Shown: positions 16,680 to 25,348 of the stretch, in pieces
How positions within the stretch are numbered: position 1 is the stretch's first letter
How the letters are laid out: each line of letters opens with the position of its first letter
From: Flavipsychrobacter sp.
Lineage (GTDB): Bacteria > Bacteroidota > Bacteroidia > Chitinophagales > Chitinophagaceae
Length of the DNA: 64,000 bases
Direction of reading: 5' to 3'
NCBI GenBank assembly: GCA_016787265.1
Contig: JAEUVF010000012.1
Location: 124,001-188,000, forward strand
Position numbers and translations under genes: made by a program
The notes under the pieces: model-generated
What the model was told of the DNA's origin: nothing
Database searches by the model: none
Seen by the model: only the letters and a program-made list of their open reading frames with translations

Positions 16680-18780
16680 TCTTAATATCCGTTCCCAGTC
16701 TTTGCAAATAAGCAATCAACGCTACAATCTCATCATGCTTGTCTACCTCAATCTTTTCCATTTTCAGATTGATGCGGATGGCATTGGCCTGTGTGTTCAG
16801 TTCCTTGTTGGCGATATTCGCATAGTCCTTTTCGTAAGGAACGCCCAGGGTTTGCATGGCCTTGATCATTTTCGGAGTAAGCGTTGTATCAATTTTATCC
16901 TCAAATAACCAGGGATAGGCAGGCATGATGGAACCCGGACTCATACTGGTTGGATCCAGCATGTGATTGTAGTGCCAGCTATCGGGATATTTTCCACCTT
17001 CACGTGCCAGATCAGGACCTGTTCTCTTAGATCCCCACTGGAAGGGGTGATCGTATACAAATTCACCAGCCTTACTATATTCGCCATAACGGGCTACTTC
17101 ATCACGGAAGGGACGAATCATCTGACTGTGACAGGTATAACAACCTTCCCGAACATAGATATCACGACCGTGTAATTCAAGTGGCGTATAAGGTTTCACA
17201 CTGCTGATAGTCGGTACATTTGATTTTACCAGGAAGGCAGGCACGAATTCCAGAACACCTCCAATGGCTACAGCTATGAAACTGAATACCAGCATCTGAA
17301 TGGGACGTTTTTCAATCCAGCGGTGCCAATGTTCCTTACCATGTGTTTTAATTTCTTTGGGAAGTGGTGCAGCTTCTGCAGCTTCATTTTCAACGAAGCT
17401 ACCAGCCTTGATGGTTTTGTAGAGGTTGTAAACCATGATAAATGCACCAATCAGGTAAAGGGTACCACCGATACTACGGGTGATATACATTGGGATAATG
17501 TGGGTAACAGTTTCGAGGAACTGGAACTTGAGTTGTCCTTCTTCTGTGAATTGTTTCCACATCATACTCTGTGCAAAACCAGCCCAGTACAATGGAACAG
17601 CATAAAGTATAATTCCAATAGTACCAATCCAGAAATGCGTTCCTGCCAGTTTCTTAGAATAGAGCGGCGTGTTATACATTTTAGGGATTAGCCAGTAGAG
17701 TACACCAAAAGTCAGGAAGCCATTCCAGCCAAGCGCTCCCACGTGTACGTGTGCAATAATCCAGTCGCTAAAGTGTGCAATGGCATTTACATTTTTCAAA
17801 CTCAGCATTGGCCCTTCGAAAGTTGCCATACCATAACAGGTAATGGCTACCACCAGGAATTTCAATACGGGCTCTTCTCTCACTTTATCCCAGGCACCGC
17901 GAAGGGTAAACAAACCGTTCAGCATACCACCCCAGGAGGGTGCGATCAGCATAACGGAGAAGACTACCCCAAGAGATTGTGCCCAATCAGGTAAGGCGGT
18001 ATATAACAGGTGGTGCGGACCTGCCCAGATATAAATAAAGATCAGTGCCCAGAAGTGGATGATGGAAAGCCGGTAGGAGTACACCGGACGATTCGCTGCC
18101 TTTGGCAGGAAATAGTACATCAGCCCGAGATAAGGGGTAGTCAGGAAGAAGGCCACCGCATTGTGACCATACCACCATTGTACCAATGCATCCTGAACAC
18201 CCGCATACCAGCTGTAACTTTTAAACAGGCTGATAGGAATTTCAAAACTGTTTACAATATGAAGCATCGCAACGGTAACCCAGGTAGCGATATAAAACCA
18301 GATGGCTACGTAGAGATGGCTTTCTCTTCTTTTCAGAATAGTACCGAACATATTTATACCGAATACCACCCAAATCAGGGTAATGGCGATATCAATGGGC
18401 CATTCCAGTTCCGCATATTCCTTACCGGTAGTATAACCGGCCCAGAGCGTTAAAGCTGCAGCAACGATAATGCCCTGCCAGCCCCAGAAATGGATCTTGC
18501 TCAGCAGATCGCTGAACATTCTGGCCTTACAGAGGCGTTGTAAGGAATAATAAACACCCATAAAAATACCGTTGCCCACAAAAGCGAAAATCACGGCATT
18601 GGTATGCACGGGGCGCATTCTTCCAAAAGTGGTGGGAGCAAAGTCGAGGTTGATGGCCGGATAATAGAGGGCAATAGCGGCCCATAATCCCGCCAGCATG
18701 CCTACAATAGCCCAAAAAGTAGTCGCAAAAGCAAACCACTTGACGATTTTGTTGTCGTAACTGAATTGTTCAATCTGCAT
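16675..18780 (-). CDS. ccoN: Fused cbb3 oxidase subunits I and II (CcoN-CcoO)
   Basis: A 701-residue fusion. Residues 1-about 470 are the heme-copper catalytic subunit with about 12 helices and the expected histidines (RPVHTNAVIF, WWYGHNAVAF, GPHHLLY, AHVHVGALGWNG). After a linker and one more helix (about 490-515) comes the CcoO domain with its heme c motif CYTCH near residue 545 and SPGSIMPAYPWL. It reduces oxygen to water at high affinity and conserves energy. This fusion is a recognised arrangement in Bacteroidota. ccoS lies 20 bp upstream. The stop codon sits in the heptamer repeat. Confidence 0.97.
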   Translation of the reverse strand: MQIEQFSYDNKIVKWFAFATTFWAIVGMLAGLWAAIALYYPAINLDFAPTTFGRMRPVHTNAVIFAFVGNGIFMGVYYSLQRLCKARMFSDLLSKIHFWGWQGIIVAAALTLWAGYTTGKEYAELEWPIDIAITLIWVVFGINMFGTILKRRESHLYVAIWFYIATWVTVAMLHIVNSFEIPISLFKSYSWYAGVQDALVQWWYGHNAVAFFLTTPYLGLMYYFLPKAANRPVYSYRLSIIHFWALIFIYIWAGPHHLLYTALPDWAQSLGVVFSVMLIAPSWGGMLNGLFTLRGAWDKVREEPVLKFLVVAITCYGMATFEGPMLSLKNVNAIAHFSDWIIAHVHVGALGWNGFLTFGVLYWLIPKMYNTPLYSKKLAGTHFWIGTIGIILYAVPLYWAGFAQSMMWKQFTEEGQLKFQFLETVTHIIPMYITRSIGGTLYLIGAFIMVYNLYKTIKAGSFVENEAAEAAPLPKEIKTHGKEHWHRWIEKRPIQMLVFSFIAVAIGGVLEFVPAFLVKSNVPTISSVKPYTPLELHGRDIYVREGCYTCHSQMIRPFRDEVARYGEYSKAGEFVYDHPFQWGSKRTGPDLAREGGKYPDSWHYNHMLDPTSMSPGSIMPAYPWLFEDKIDTTLTPKMIKAMQTLGVPYEKDYANIANKELNTQANAIRINLKMEKIEVDKHDEIVALIAYLQRLGTDIKK

Positions 18781-18800
18781 ACAGATAGCTGTTTATCGGT

Positions 18801-18965
18801 TTATTTTTCGGAACTTTTTTTAGAGGGTTTGTCATCAAATAAAATGCGCATGGGAGGCGAATATTCATCATCGTACTGTCCGTTTTTTACACTCCAGATA
18901 AAGCCAAACAGAAAGAGCGCGGCTACCGCAATGCTTGCTATCAGGAGTAGTATGATGACTGCCAT
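18801..18965 (-). CDS. ccoS: cbb3 oxidase assembly protein CcoS (54 aa)
   Basis: A 54-codon gene starting MAVIILLLIASIAVAALFLF, one membrane helix, then GFIWSVKNGQYDDEYSPPMRILFDD. The W-(S)-V-K-x-G-Q-(Y/F)-D-D motif is diagnostic of CcoS, which is needed for cofactor insertion into cbb3 oxidase. It is the first gene of the structural operon, 20 bp before ccoN/O and 79 bp after ccoI. The CRP/FNR-like palindrome lies in that 79-bp gap. Confidence 0.93.
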   Translation of the reverse strand: MAVIILLLIASIAVAALFLFGFIWSVKNGQYDDEYSPPMRILFDDKPSKKSSEK

Positions 18966-19001
18966 TTGTAAAATTTTGGTAAAAGTAGCGGGTGATAAAT
19001 G

Positions 19002-19019
19002 GGGTGATTATGATCACCC
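19002..19019. promoter_or_regulatory. CRP/FNR-type palindrome upstream of ccoS
   Basis: A perfect 18-bp palindrome, GGGTGAT-TATG-ATCACCC. It matches the CRP/FNR operator plan (GTGA-N6-TCAC, or an FNR-like TGAT-N4-ATCA). A third half-site GGGTGAT lies at 18990-18996. The centre is about 45 bp upstream of the ccoS start codon. An FNR/Crp-type protein would be the natural ligand and one is encoded 2.5 kb away at 21554. No T-run follows, so it is not a good terminator for ccoI. Confidence 0.65.
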
Positions 19020-19044
19020 TCAACGGATTTTATGACTTTAATCA

Positions 19045-21426
19045 CTATAACTTCAGTTTCCGGGCATACAGGTTAGAGGCACCGTAGGTCAGGAGTATAA
19101 TACTGAGAGAGCTGGAGGGCATGAGGATGGCGGCAATCAAAGGCGACAAATCCCCCTGCACGGCAAAATAGAGCCCTATTATATTATAGATGATACTCAT
19201 AACAAAGCTTGCCATCACCACCTGCCTGTTTCCTTTGGCCAGTTGTAAAAACCGGTCGAGTTTTCCCAGGGAGGCTGCATCCAGGATTCCATCGCTGGCA
19301 GGGGTGAAGCTATTGGAGTTTTCAGCTATCGCAATCCCCATATTACTTTCCTGCAGGGCGATGGCATCATTCAGCCCGTCGCCCACCATCATCAGCTTTT
19401 TCCCTTTTTCCTTTTCGATTTCTATATAGCGCAGTTTGTCCTGTGGCTGCTGGTTAAAAAGGAGGATGGTTTTCTTTCCGGCCATTCTTTCCAGTTCCGG
19501 TCTTTCAGCATCATTATCACCTGAAATGACGGCCAGTTCATAATCGGGCCGGATGCGCGACAGTAATGCATTTACTTCTTCCCGGTAGAAATTATGAAAC
19601 TGGAAATAACCTTTTACCTGGTTCTCTACGGATACATAGACCCGCGTTCCGGAGCTCAGATTTTTCATTCCGGTGATATAGGACTGTGAACCAAGCGCGT
19701 ATCGCCTTCCATAGATCCAGCCTTCCAGTCCCTTTCCAATTCTCTCCCTGAACTGATCAATCGGTTTGCGATGCTGGCCCAGGTGTTGTACCAGGGCCCT
19801 GCTCAGGGGGTGGCGGCTTCCATTGGCGAGGGAGGCAAAGGCAATGAGGTCGCTATCACTTAAGGGATCTCCCTCATATTCAACTGCATGCCGGGTGGTG
19901 GTGGTGAGGGTACCGGTTTTATCAAAAACAATCTGGTCGATCGCCGCCATTTCTTCAATCGCCTGGGCATTGCGCAGGTACAGCCCATTACGTGAAAATA
20001 TCCGCAAAATGGTTCCGTTGGTAAAGGTGTTGGAGAGCAATAACGCACAGGGACAAGCGATAATTAAAATAGCTGTTACTGCCGGCCAGATTTTGGAGGG
20101 GTCCTGTACCCACCAGTAAAGGGCTGTAAGGATGGCAATAGTAAAAACGATATAGGTAAAATACCGGCTCAGCAGGTGCACAAAGGATACGCCTTTTTCT
20201 TCCGGCTGTTTTTCAGCCTGGTTCCAGAGTCGGGTCAGGTAACTCTGGGCTACTTCCTTGATGGTTAGCAGTTCAATGGTGCCGGCAGTCTGTTTTCCGC
20301 CAGCATAAATAATTTCGCCTACTTCTTTCAGTACAGGAATGGATTCACCGGTTACAAAACTGTAATCGATATAGGCCCGGCCTCTGGTAAGGATACCATC
20401 AGCCGGAATCAGTTCGTCCTGGTGGATGAGCAGGGTATCGCCCGGTTTGATTTGGGGTAGTGCGGTTGGTACTTCCTTATCGTCTTTTAAAACTGTTACT
20501 GCGATGGGGAAATAGGAAGTATAATCGCGTTCAAAAGAAAGCGACTGATAGGTTTTGTCCTGCAGCACCCGGCCAATCAGCATGAAAAAAACGATGCCGG
20601 CAAAGGAATCAAAATAACCTCCGCCAGTATCGGTCAATACTTCCACGACGCTCCGGAAGAAGGTTACCCAAATGGCGAGGACAATAGGTGCATCAATATT
20701 CAGGAACCGGTGCTTCAGGCTTTTCCAGGCGCTGTTGTAAAAGGGCTGGGCACTGAAAAGCAATACCGGCAATGCAAGGAAGAGATTTAGATACCGGAAA
20801 GCGTATTGCAGGTTTTTTTCCGCATGTTCGAGGCCCAGGTATTCCGGGAAACTCATCAGCATAATATTGGCAAAACAAAAACCCGCCACCCCCAGTTGAT
20901 AGATCATGGTGCGCGGAATACGCGGTTTTGCCTTATTGAGTTGTTGCAGGGAAATATAGGGTTCGTAGCCAATACTGGTCAGCAGTTCGGCTACCCCTCT
21001 CAGTGAGATCTTTGTGTGGTCAAATATAACATCCACCTCTTTTCGGGTGAACTGCACCGTTACCTTGATAACCCCAGCGTTTATTTTGTGCAGGTTTTCC
21101 AGCAGGTAGAGGCAGGAACTGCAATGGATATGCGGGAGGTAGAAATTGACATGCGTATTGGTGGCATCCTTGAAATGGATCAGTTGCTGCTCAATACCCG
21201 GATCTTCCAGGAAGGCGAACTTGTCTTTGCGTACCTTGATACGCTGGCTCAGTCCGGGATTCTTGTTCAGATCATAGTACTCACAGAGTTCATGCTGGTT
21301 CAGCAACTGGTAAACCATTTTGCAGCCTTCGCAGCAGAAGCTTTTGTCTTCAAAAGGGATTATAGTTTCAGCACAGGTTTCACCGCAGTGGTAACAGCTG
21401 ATTTGTTCCTGTAATTTGGTAGCCAA
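19045..21426 (-). CDS. ccoI: Copper-transporting P-type ATPase for cbb3 assembly (CcoI/FixI)
   Basis: A 793-residue P1B ATPase. The N-terminus has a zinc-ribbon-like CYHCGETC and CCEGCK segment, then an HMA domain with HCSSCLYLLENL near residue 100, eight predicted helices, CPC in ACPCALLLSN near 457, the phosphorylation site DKTGTLT near 502 and GDGLNDA in the hinge. This N-terminal layout is that of FixI/CcoI/CtpA ATPases that export copper for cytochrome oxidase. No ATG is available near the conserved start, so TTG at 21426 is used; the next in-frame Met lies beyond the first Cys motif. Probably transcribed separately or as the first gene of the cco operon. Confidence 0.93.
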   Translation of the reverse strand: MATKLQEQISCYHCGETCAETIIPFEDKSFCCEGCKMVYQLLNQHELCEYYDLNKNPGLSQRIKVRKDKFAFLEDPGIEQQLIHFKDATNTHVNFYLPHIHCSSCLYLLENLHKINAGVIKVTVQFTRKEVDVIFDHTKISLRGVAELLTSIGYEPYISLQQLNKAKPRIPRTMIYQLGVAGFCFANIMLMSFPEYLGLEHAEKNLQYAFRYLNLFLALPVLLFSAQPFYNSAWKSLKHRFLNIDAPIVLAIWVTFFRSVVEVLTDTGGGYFDSFAGIVFFMLIGRVLQDKTYQSLSFERDYTSYFPIAVTVLKDDKEVPTALPQIKPGDTLLIHQDELIPADGILTRGRAYIDYSFVTGESIPVLKEVGEIIYAGGKQTAGTIELLTIKEVAQSYLTRLWNQAEKQPEEKGVSFVHLLSRYFTYIVFTIAILTALYWWVQDPSKIWPAVTAILIIACPCALLLSNTFTNGTILRIFSRNGLYLRNAQAIEEMAAIDQIVFDKTGTLTTTTRHAVEYEGDPLSDSDLIAFASLANGSRHPLSRALVQHLGQHRKPIDQFRERIGKGLEGWIYGRRYALGSQSYITGMKNLSSGTRVYVSVENQVKGYFQFHNFYREEVNALLSRIRPDYELAVISGDNDAERPELERMAGKKTILLFNQQPQDKLRYIEIEKEKGKKLMMVGDGLNDAIALQESNMGIAIAENSNSFTPASDGILDAASLGKLDRFLQLAKGNRQVVMASFVMSIIYNIIGLYFAVQGDLSPLIAAILMPSSSLSIILLTYGASNLYARKLKL

Positions 21427-21553
21427 TTCTTTCAGGTTTTGTGCGCTAAACTAATCCTGTCCAAACGGCCAGGGGTTGAGGTGGCTCACAGTGGGAACTG
21501 ATTTTTCTCAATGGCCGCATTTTCGTTTATTTGGGAAATCAACCAATTCTGGC

Positions 21554-22609
21554 ATGAAACATATATTAATCATTGATGATCATACCGAAATCAGGGAAAA
21601 CATAGCAGAAATCCTGATGCTTGGGGGCTATAAAACCACCACTGCCGAAAATGGTAAAAAAGGGGTGGAGCTGGCATTACAGCTGAAACCTGACCTGGTG
21701 GTATGTGATATCATGATGCCGGAACTGGATGGATACGGTGTATTACATTTGTTGCGCAAAAACGCTGATACTGAACATATTCCCTTTATTTTCCTGACTG
21801 CCAAGGTGGAAAGAAGCGATTTTCGCAAGGGAATGGAAATGGGCGCCGATGATTTTATCACCAAACCCTTTGATGATATTGAACTGTTGAATGCCATTGA
21901 AGTCAGGTTGAAAAAGCAGGATATCCTGCACCTGAAATATGCCGGAGGCGAAGAAGGGGTGAATGAACTCATTCAGGATTTACAGGAATCAGGGATGATT
22001 CAACTCGATCCTGCTGATTATGAAACTGTTCATTTTGCCAAGCGCCAGCAGATCTATGCAGAAGGAAAGCGCCCCAAATACCTTTATTATGTAAAATCAG
22101 GCAAGGTTAAAGCCTATCGGCTGCACGAAGATGGTAAGGAATACATAACCAATCTTTATAGCGCAGGTGATTATTTCGGATATATCGCGCTATTGGAAAA
22201 TGGTTCCTATGAAGATCATGCGGAAGTGCTGGAGGATGCAGAGCTGGCCCTGATCCCGAAAGAAGATTTTACCCAGGCTGTTTTTCATGATATGACCATT
22301 GCCGGAAAATTCATCCGGCTGATTTCTCAGAATGTAAAAGAGAAGGAAGACCGGCTGCTGCACCTGGCTTATGATTCCCTGCGTAAGCGCGTAGCAAAAG
22401 CACTGGTAGACATCCATTATAAATTCAATGGGGAAGAAGTTCCGACTCCGCTGGACATTCCCCGGGAAGATATTGCCCAATATGTGGGAACCGCTACAGA
22501 ATCACTGATCCGGACCCTGAGTGATTTCAAATCGGAGAAGCTGATTGAAATAAAAGAAGGCAAGATCCGGATTACGGACCTTGCCAAATTGAGTAATCTA
22601 TTGTACTGA
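21554..22609 (+). CDS. Response regulator receiver fused to a Crp/Fnr-type regulator
   Basis: A 351-residue fusion. Residues 1-120 are a receiver with DD in LIIDDH, the phospho-acceptor Asp in VVCDIMMPELDGYG, and the Lys in ITKPFDD. Residues about 150-265 form a cyclic-nucleotide-binding fold, and the last 90 a Crp-type HTH (IPREDIAQYVGTATESLIRTLSDFKSEKLI). The ATG at 21554 fits the receiver; an earlier in-frame ATG at 21476 would add an implausible 26 residues. Divergent from ccoI by 127 bp and hence a likely regulator of the oxidase genes. No FNR-type Cys cluster is seen, so oxygen sensing would come through phosphorylation. Convergent with no gap to the next gene. Confidence 0.9.
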   Translation: MKHILIIDDHTEIRENIAEILMLGGYKTTTAENGKKGVELALQLKPDLVVCDIMMPELDGYGVLHLLRKNADTEHIPFIFLTAKVERSDFRKGMEMGADDFITKPFDDIELLNAIEVRLKKQDILHLKYAGGEEGVNELIQDLQESGMIQLDPADYETVHFAKRQQIYAEGKRPKYLYYVKSGKVKAYRLHEDGKEYITNLYSAGDYFGYIALLENGSYEDHAEVLEDAELALIPKEDFTQAVFHDMTIAGKFIRLISQNVKEKEDRLLHLAYDSLRKRVAKALVDIHYKFNGEEVPTPLDIPREDIAQYVGTATESLIRTLSDFKSEKLIEIKEGKIRITDLAKLSNLLY

Positions 22610-23029
22610 TTAATCCTCGCCGCGACTTAATTCAAAATCGGGTGTAGGGGACTTTGTACCGTTTTCAGAGGGCGTCGAGATTTCCCGTCCGTGTTCATTT
22701 TGTTGTCCCAGCGACCATTGGTCGGTCATGGTGGTTTCAAGCCACAGGTTTCCTGATTTCCTGAATACCTGGGCAGCAATTCCAAACCGGTTCAGCAGGG
22801 TTTGTTCAAAAGCTGCAACAGTCATGGTTGGCTGAATCTCCAGCTGGCCTTCCTCCCGTATAGTTAGCTCTTCCAGTAACTGGCCGTTCTTGATCATTTT
22901 GCTGGCAGAAGAACCTTCTTCCACAGCGTGGCCACGTTTGAAGAATTCAATTTTAAGAAAGGGAAACAGGGAATTAAAGTCCTGCTGTATTTCCTTAAAT
23001 GTTCGGGTTTTATTGATCCGGATGGTCAT
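22610..23029 (-). CDS. Conserved hypothetical protein (139 aa)
   Basis: Not recognised as a named family. A 139-residue soluble protein: an alpha/beta start (KTRTFKEIQQDFNSLFPFLKIEFFKRGH), a middle strand-helix segment (TVAAFEQTLLNRFGIAAQVFRKSGNLWLET) and a disordered, polar last 35 residues. No signal or membrane segment. Located 22 bp downstream of the small heat shock gene on the same strand, so cotranscription is likely and a stress link is possible. The stop abuts the stop of the receiver-Crp gene. Confidence 0.7.
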   Translation of the reverse strand: MTIRINKTRTFKEIQQDFNSLFPFLKIEFFKRGHAVEEGSSASKMIKNGQLLEELTIREEGQLEIQPTMTVAAFEQTLLNRFGIAAQVFRKSGNLWLETTMTDQWSLGQQNEHGREISTPSENGTKSPTPDFELSRGED

Positions 23030-23051
23030 TGGGGTGATTTAATAGTTTTCA

Positions 23052-23468
23052 TTAATAGATGAACACATCTACTTCCCCGCTGTCGATGGCAGCTGTATTT
23101 CGTGGGATGTGTAAAACGAGTTCACCGTTGATATAACTGGCCTGGGTCAGCGCAGTGTCTGCATCTTCGGGTAAACCGAAGGTTCTTTCCCAGGCGGAAA
23201 AATTGTATTCAAAATCGGATTTTCCTGCTGCTTCCCGGGTTTCTTCTTTCTTTCCGCTAATAATCAGTTCTTTACCACTGGCATGGATCTGGAAGCAGGG
23301 GCGATCCATTCCAGGCACAGCCAGCCGGATTACATATTCCTCCGCATTCTCAGATACATTGGCGGCGGGAACCCAGCTGGTGATTTTTCTTCTACGCTCA
23401 GTTGTATTTTCCAGCGCAAAGAGAGGCCTGCTCAGGCGATGATTTCTTTTTGAGGTAGCTGCTTTCAT
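23052..23468 (-). CDS. Hsp20/alpha-crystallin family small heat shock protein
   Basis: A 138-residue chaperone that holds unfolding proteins. The alpha-crystallin domain runs from about residue 35 to 125: ENAEEYVIRLAVPGMDRPCFQIHASGKELIISGKKEE and FGLPEDADTALTQASYINGELVLHIPR, the last being the conserved A-x-x-x-N-G-V/E-L motif. The C-terminal I-x-I tail is weak. The ATG at 23468 is chosen; an upstream in-frame start would add 40 residues unlike the family. A -7 box lies 39 nt upstream. Confidence 0.88.
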   Translation of the reverse strand: MKAATSKRNHRLSRPLFALENTTERRRKITSWVPAANVSENAEEYVIRLAVPGMDRPCFQIHASGKELIISGKKEETREAAGKSDFEYNFSAWERTFGLPEDADTALTQASYINGELVLHIPRNTAAIDSGEVDVFIY

Positions 23469-23507
23469 AAACTGTGGTTTTTGATATGAGCGGAAATTAT
23501 CATGCCA

Positions 23508-23515
23508 CAAATCTA
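23508..23515 (-). promoter_or_regulatory. Candidate -7 box (TAGATTTG) of the Hsp20 gene
   Basis: Minus-strand TAGATTTG fits TAnnTTTG exactly and lies 39 nt before the start codon in the 116-bp gap after the S4 gene. No clear TTG is seen at the -33 position, which may mean an activator or alternative sigma factor is used. Confidence 0.4.
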
Positions 23516-23584
23516 GCGGCTCCACTAAGTTTAGATTATGACCTGTATGAGATGCGAATATGACTTTGCTCAGTTGAGGCAGGG

Positions 23585-23959
23585 TCATTCACCGGTAAAT
23601 TCATCCAGATCCCGGCGATCTTTTTTGGTTGGCCGACCTGTTTTGCTGAGTCGTTTTCCGGTATAAAAGCTGGCCGCCTGGAACTGGATTTTTTCCAGCT
23701 CCTCCGGCGGGGTCAGATCTTCATAATGTTTGATGGCTTCCGGGTAGGCAACCCGGTTTTCCAGCAGGGCAGTAACCTTTATTACCCATTTCCGGGCTTC
23801 TGTCCGGATTTCGTATTCATCGCCAATAGCCACCGATCGGGAAGCTTTGACAGATACCCCATTCAGTTTCACACGACCCTTATCAAGTGCTTCCGCAGCA
23901 AGTCCCCGGGTTTTGAAAAGCCGGATCGCCCAGAGGTATTTATCGATTCTAACTTTCAT
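23585..23959 (-). CDS. S4-domain RNA-binding protein, Hsp15-like
   Basis: A 124-residue protein starting MKVRIDKYLWAIRLFKTRG, the S4 fold, followed by DKGRVKLNGVSVKASRSVAIGD and a basic tail. Hsp15 binds stalled 50S subunits carrying nascent chains, and its gene is heat-inducible in Escherichia coli. The ATG at 23959 overlaps the M20 peptidase gene by 11 bp, implying translational coupling. The Hsp20 gene follows. C-terminal KTGRPTKKDRRDLDEF is typical of the family. Confidence 0.88.
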   Translation of the reverse strand: MKVRIDKYLWAIRLFKTRGLAAEALDKGRVKLNGVSVKASRSVAIGDEYEIRTEARKWVIKVTALLENRVAYPEAIKHYEDLTPPEELEKIQFQAASFYTGKRLSKTGRPTKKDRRDLDEFTGE

Positions 23960-25325
23960 TCGCGGCTTCCGACAAAAACTGGTGGAAATAGGGGATGGTT
24001 TCAATACCCTTATAGAAATTGGCCAGGTCGTATTTCTCATTCGGCGAATGAAGATTATCACTGTCCAGGCCGAAACCAAGGAATATGATCTTCAATCCCA
24101 GTTCCTTTTCAAACAGGGCACAGATCGGAATGCTGCCGCCACCCCGTACGGGAATCGGTGACTTGCCAAAAGTTGCTTCAATGGCTTTTGCTGCAGCCCG
24201 GTATTCTTTGGAATTGATTGGAGTCATATAAGGCTCACCGCCGTGATGCAAACTGGCTTTTACAGTTACAAAAGGGGGGGCAATTGTTTGCAAATGTTGA
24301 ATCAGCAAATCAGTTATTTTATGAGAATCCTGGTTTGGCACAAGCCGGCAGGAGATCTTCGCAAAAGCCTTGGAGGGCAATACGGTTTTGGCTCCTTCAC
24401 CGGTATAACCTCCCCAGATACCATTGAGTTCAAGCGTGGGACGGATACCCGTGCGTTCATTGGTGGTAAATCCTTTTTCTCCCCAGAGTTCGGCAACACC
24501 GAGATCCTGTTTATATTCGTTTTCATCAAAAGGAGCTTCTGCCATCAGGTTGCGTTCAGCAGGAGTGGCTTCTACTACATCATTGTAAAATCCGGGTATG
24601 GTGATATGATTGTTCTCATCGTGCAGAGAGGCGATCATTTTTGCCAGGATGGTAATCGGATTGGCAACTGCTCCGCCATAAACACCACTGTGGAGATCAC
24701 GGTTCGGTCCAGTTACTTCTACTTCAATATAGGAGAGTCCACGTACACCAATATCAATGGAAGGATTGTCCAGGCTGATCATTGCAGTATCAGAGATGAG
24801 GATCACATCCGCTTTTAAGAGTTCTTTATTTTCTTTTACAAAATCTGCCAGGTTGGGTGAACCAACTTCCTCCTCACCTTCGATCAGAAATTTGATATTG
24901 GTAGGAAGAGTGCCGGATTGAACCATCACTTCCAATGCTTTCACGTGCATATAAAACTGACCCTTATCGTCGCAGGCGCCACGTGCATAGATTTTTCCAT
25001 CTTTGATAACCGGCTCAAAGGGGCCGCTATGCCATAATTCCAGCGGATCAGGAGGCTGCACATCATAGTGGCCATATACCAGCACAGTTGGTTTTGCAGG
25101 ATCAGTGATCAGTTCGCCATATACGATCGGGTGCCCCTGGGTGGGATAAATTTCCGCTTTTGAAGCACCGGCAGCCAGCAGGCTGTCTTTCACAGCTTCT
25201 GCACAGCTAACCATATCTGCTTTATTCTCTGAACGTGCACTGATACTGGGGATTCTCAACAGATCCAGCAGTTCCTGTAAAAAACGATCCTGGTGTTGGT
25301 CCTGGTAGTTTTTCCAATCTTTCAT
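23949..25325 (-). CDS. M20 family metallopeptidase (dipeptidase)
   Basis: A 458-residue zinc peptidase. Metal ligands are placed as expected: His and Asp in YGHYDVQP, bridging Asp in GACDDKGQ, the EE pair in IEGEEEVGSP, Asp in ISDTAM, and a final His in DNLHSPNEKYDL; a dimerisation domain lies in the middle. No signal, so cytoplasmic; it probably hydrolyses dipeptides. ATG at 25325 chosen over an upstream in-frame start that would overlap the CDF gene. Between the CDF gene (23 bp upstream) and the S4 gene. Confidence 0.93.
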   Translation of the reverse strand: MKDWKNYQDQHQDRFLQELLDLLRIPSISARSENKADMVSCAEAVKDSLLAAGASKAEIYPTQGHPIVYGELITDPAKPTVLVYGHYDVQPPDPLELWHSGPFEPVIKDGKIYARGACDDKGQFYMHVKALEVMVQSGTLPTNIKFLIEGEEEVGSPNLADFVKENKELLKADVILISDTAMISLDNPSIDIGVRGLSYIEVEVTGPNRDLHSGVYGGAVANPITILAKMIASLHDENNHITIPGFYNDVVEATPAERNLMAEAPFDENEYKQDLGVAELWGEKGFTTNERTGIRPTLELNGIWGGYTGEGAKTVLPSKAFAKISCRLVPNQDSHKITDLLIQHLQTIAPPFVTVKASLHHGGEPYMTPINSKEYRAAAKAIEATFGKSPIPVRGGGSIPICALFEKELGLKIIFLGFGLDSDNLHSPNEKYDLANFYKGIETIPYFHQFLSEAANES

Positions 25326-25348
25326 ATACTCCGGTTTGCGCCACGAAT

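Noticed and set aside
18966..19044. Palindrome as terminator of ccoI
   Set aside because: No T-run on either strand after the hairpin, and it matches a regulator site better.
23959..24161. Plus-strand frames over the M20 peptidase gene
   Set aside because: They mirror a strong conserved gene on the other strand and have no recognisable protein features.
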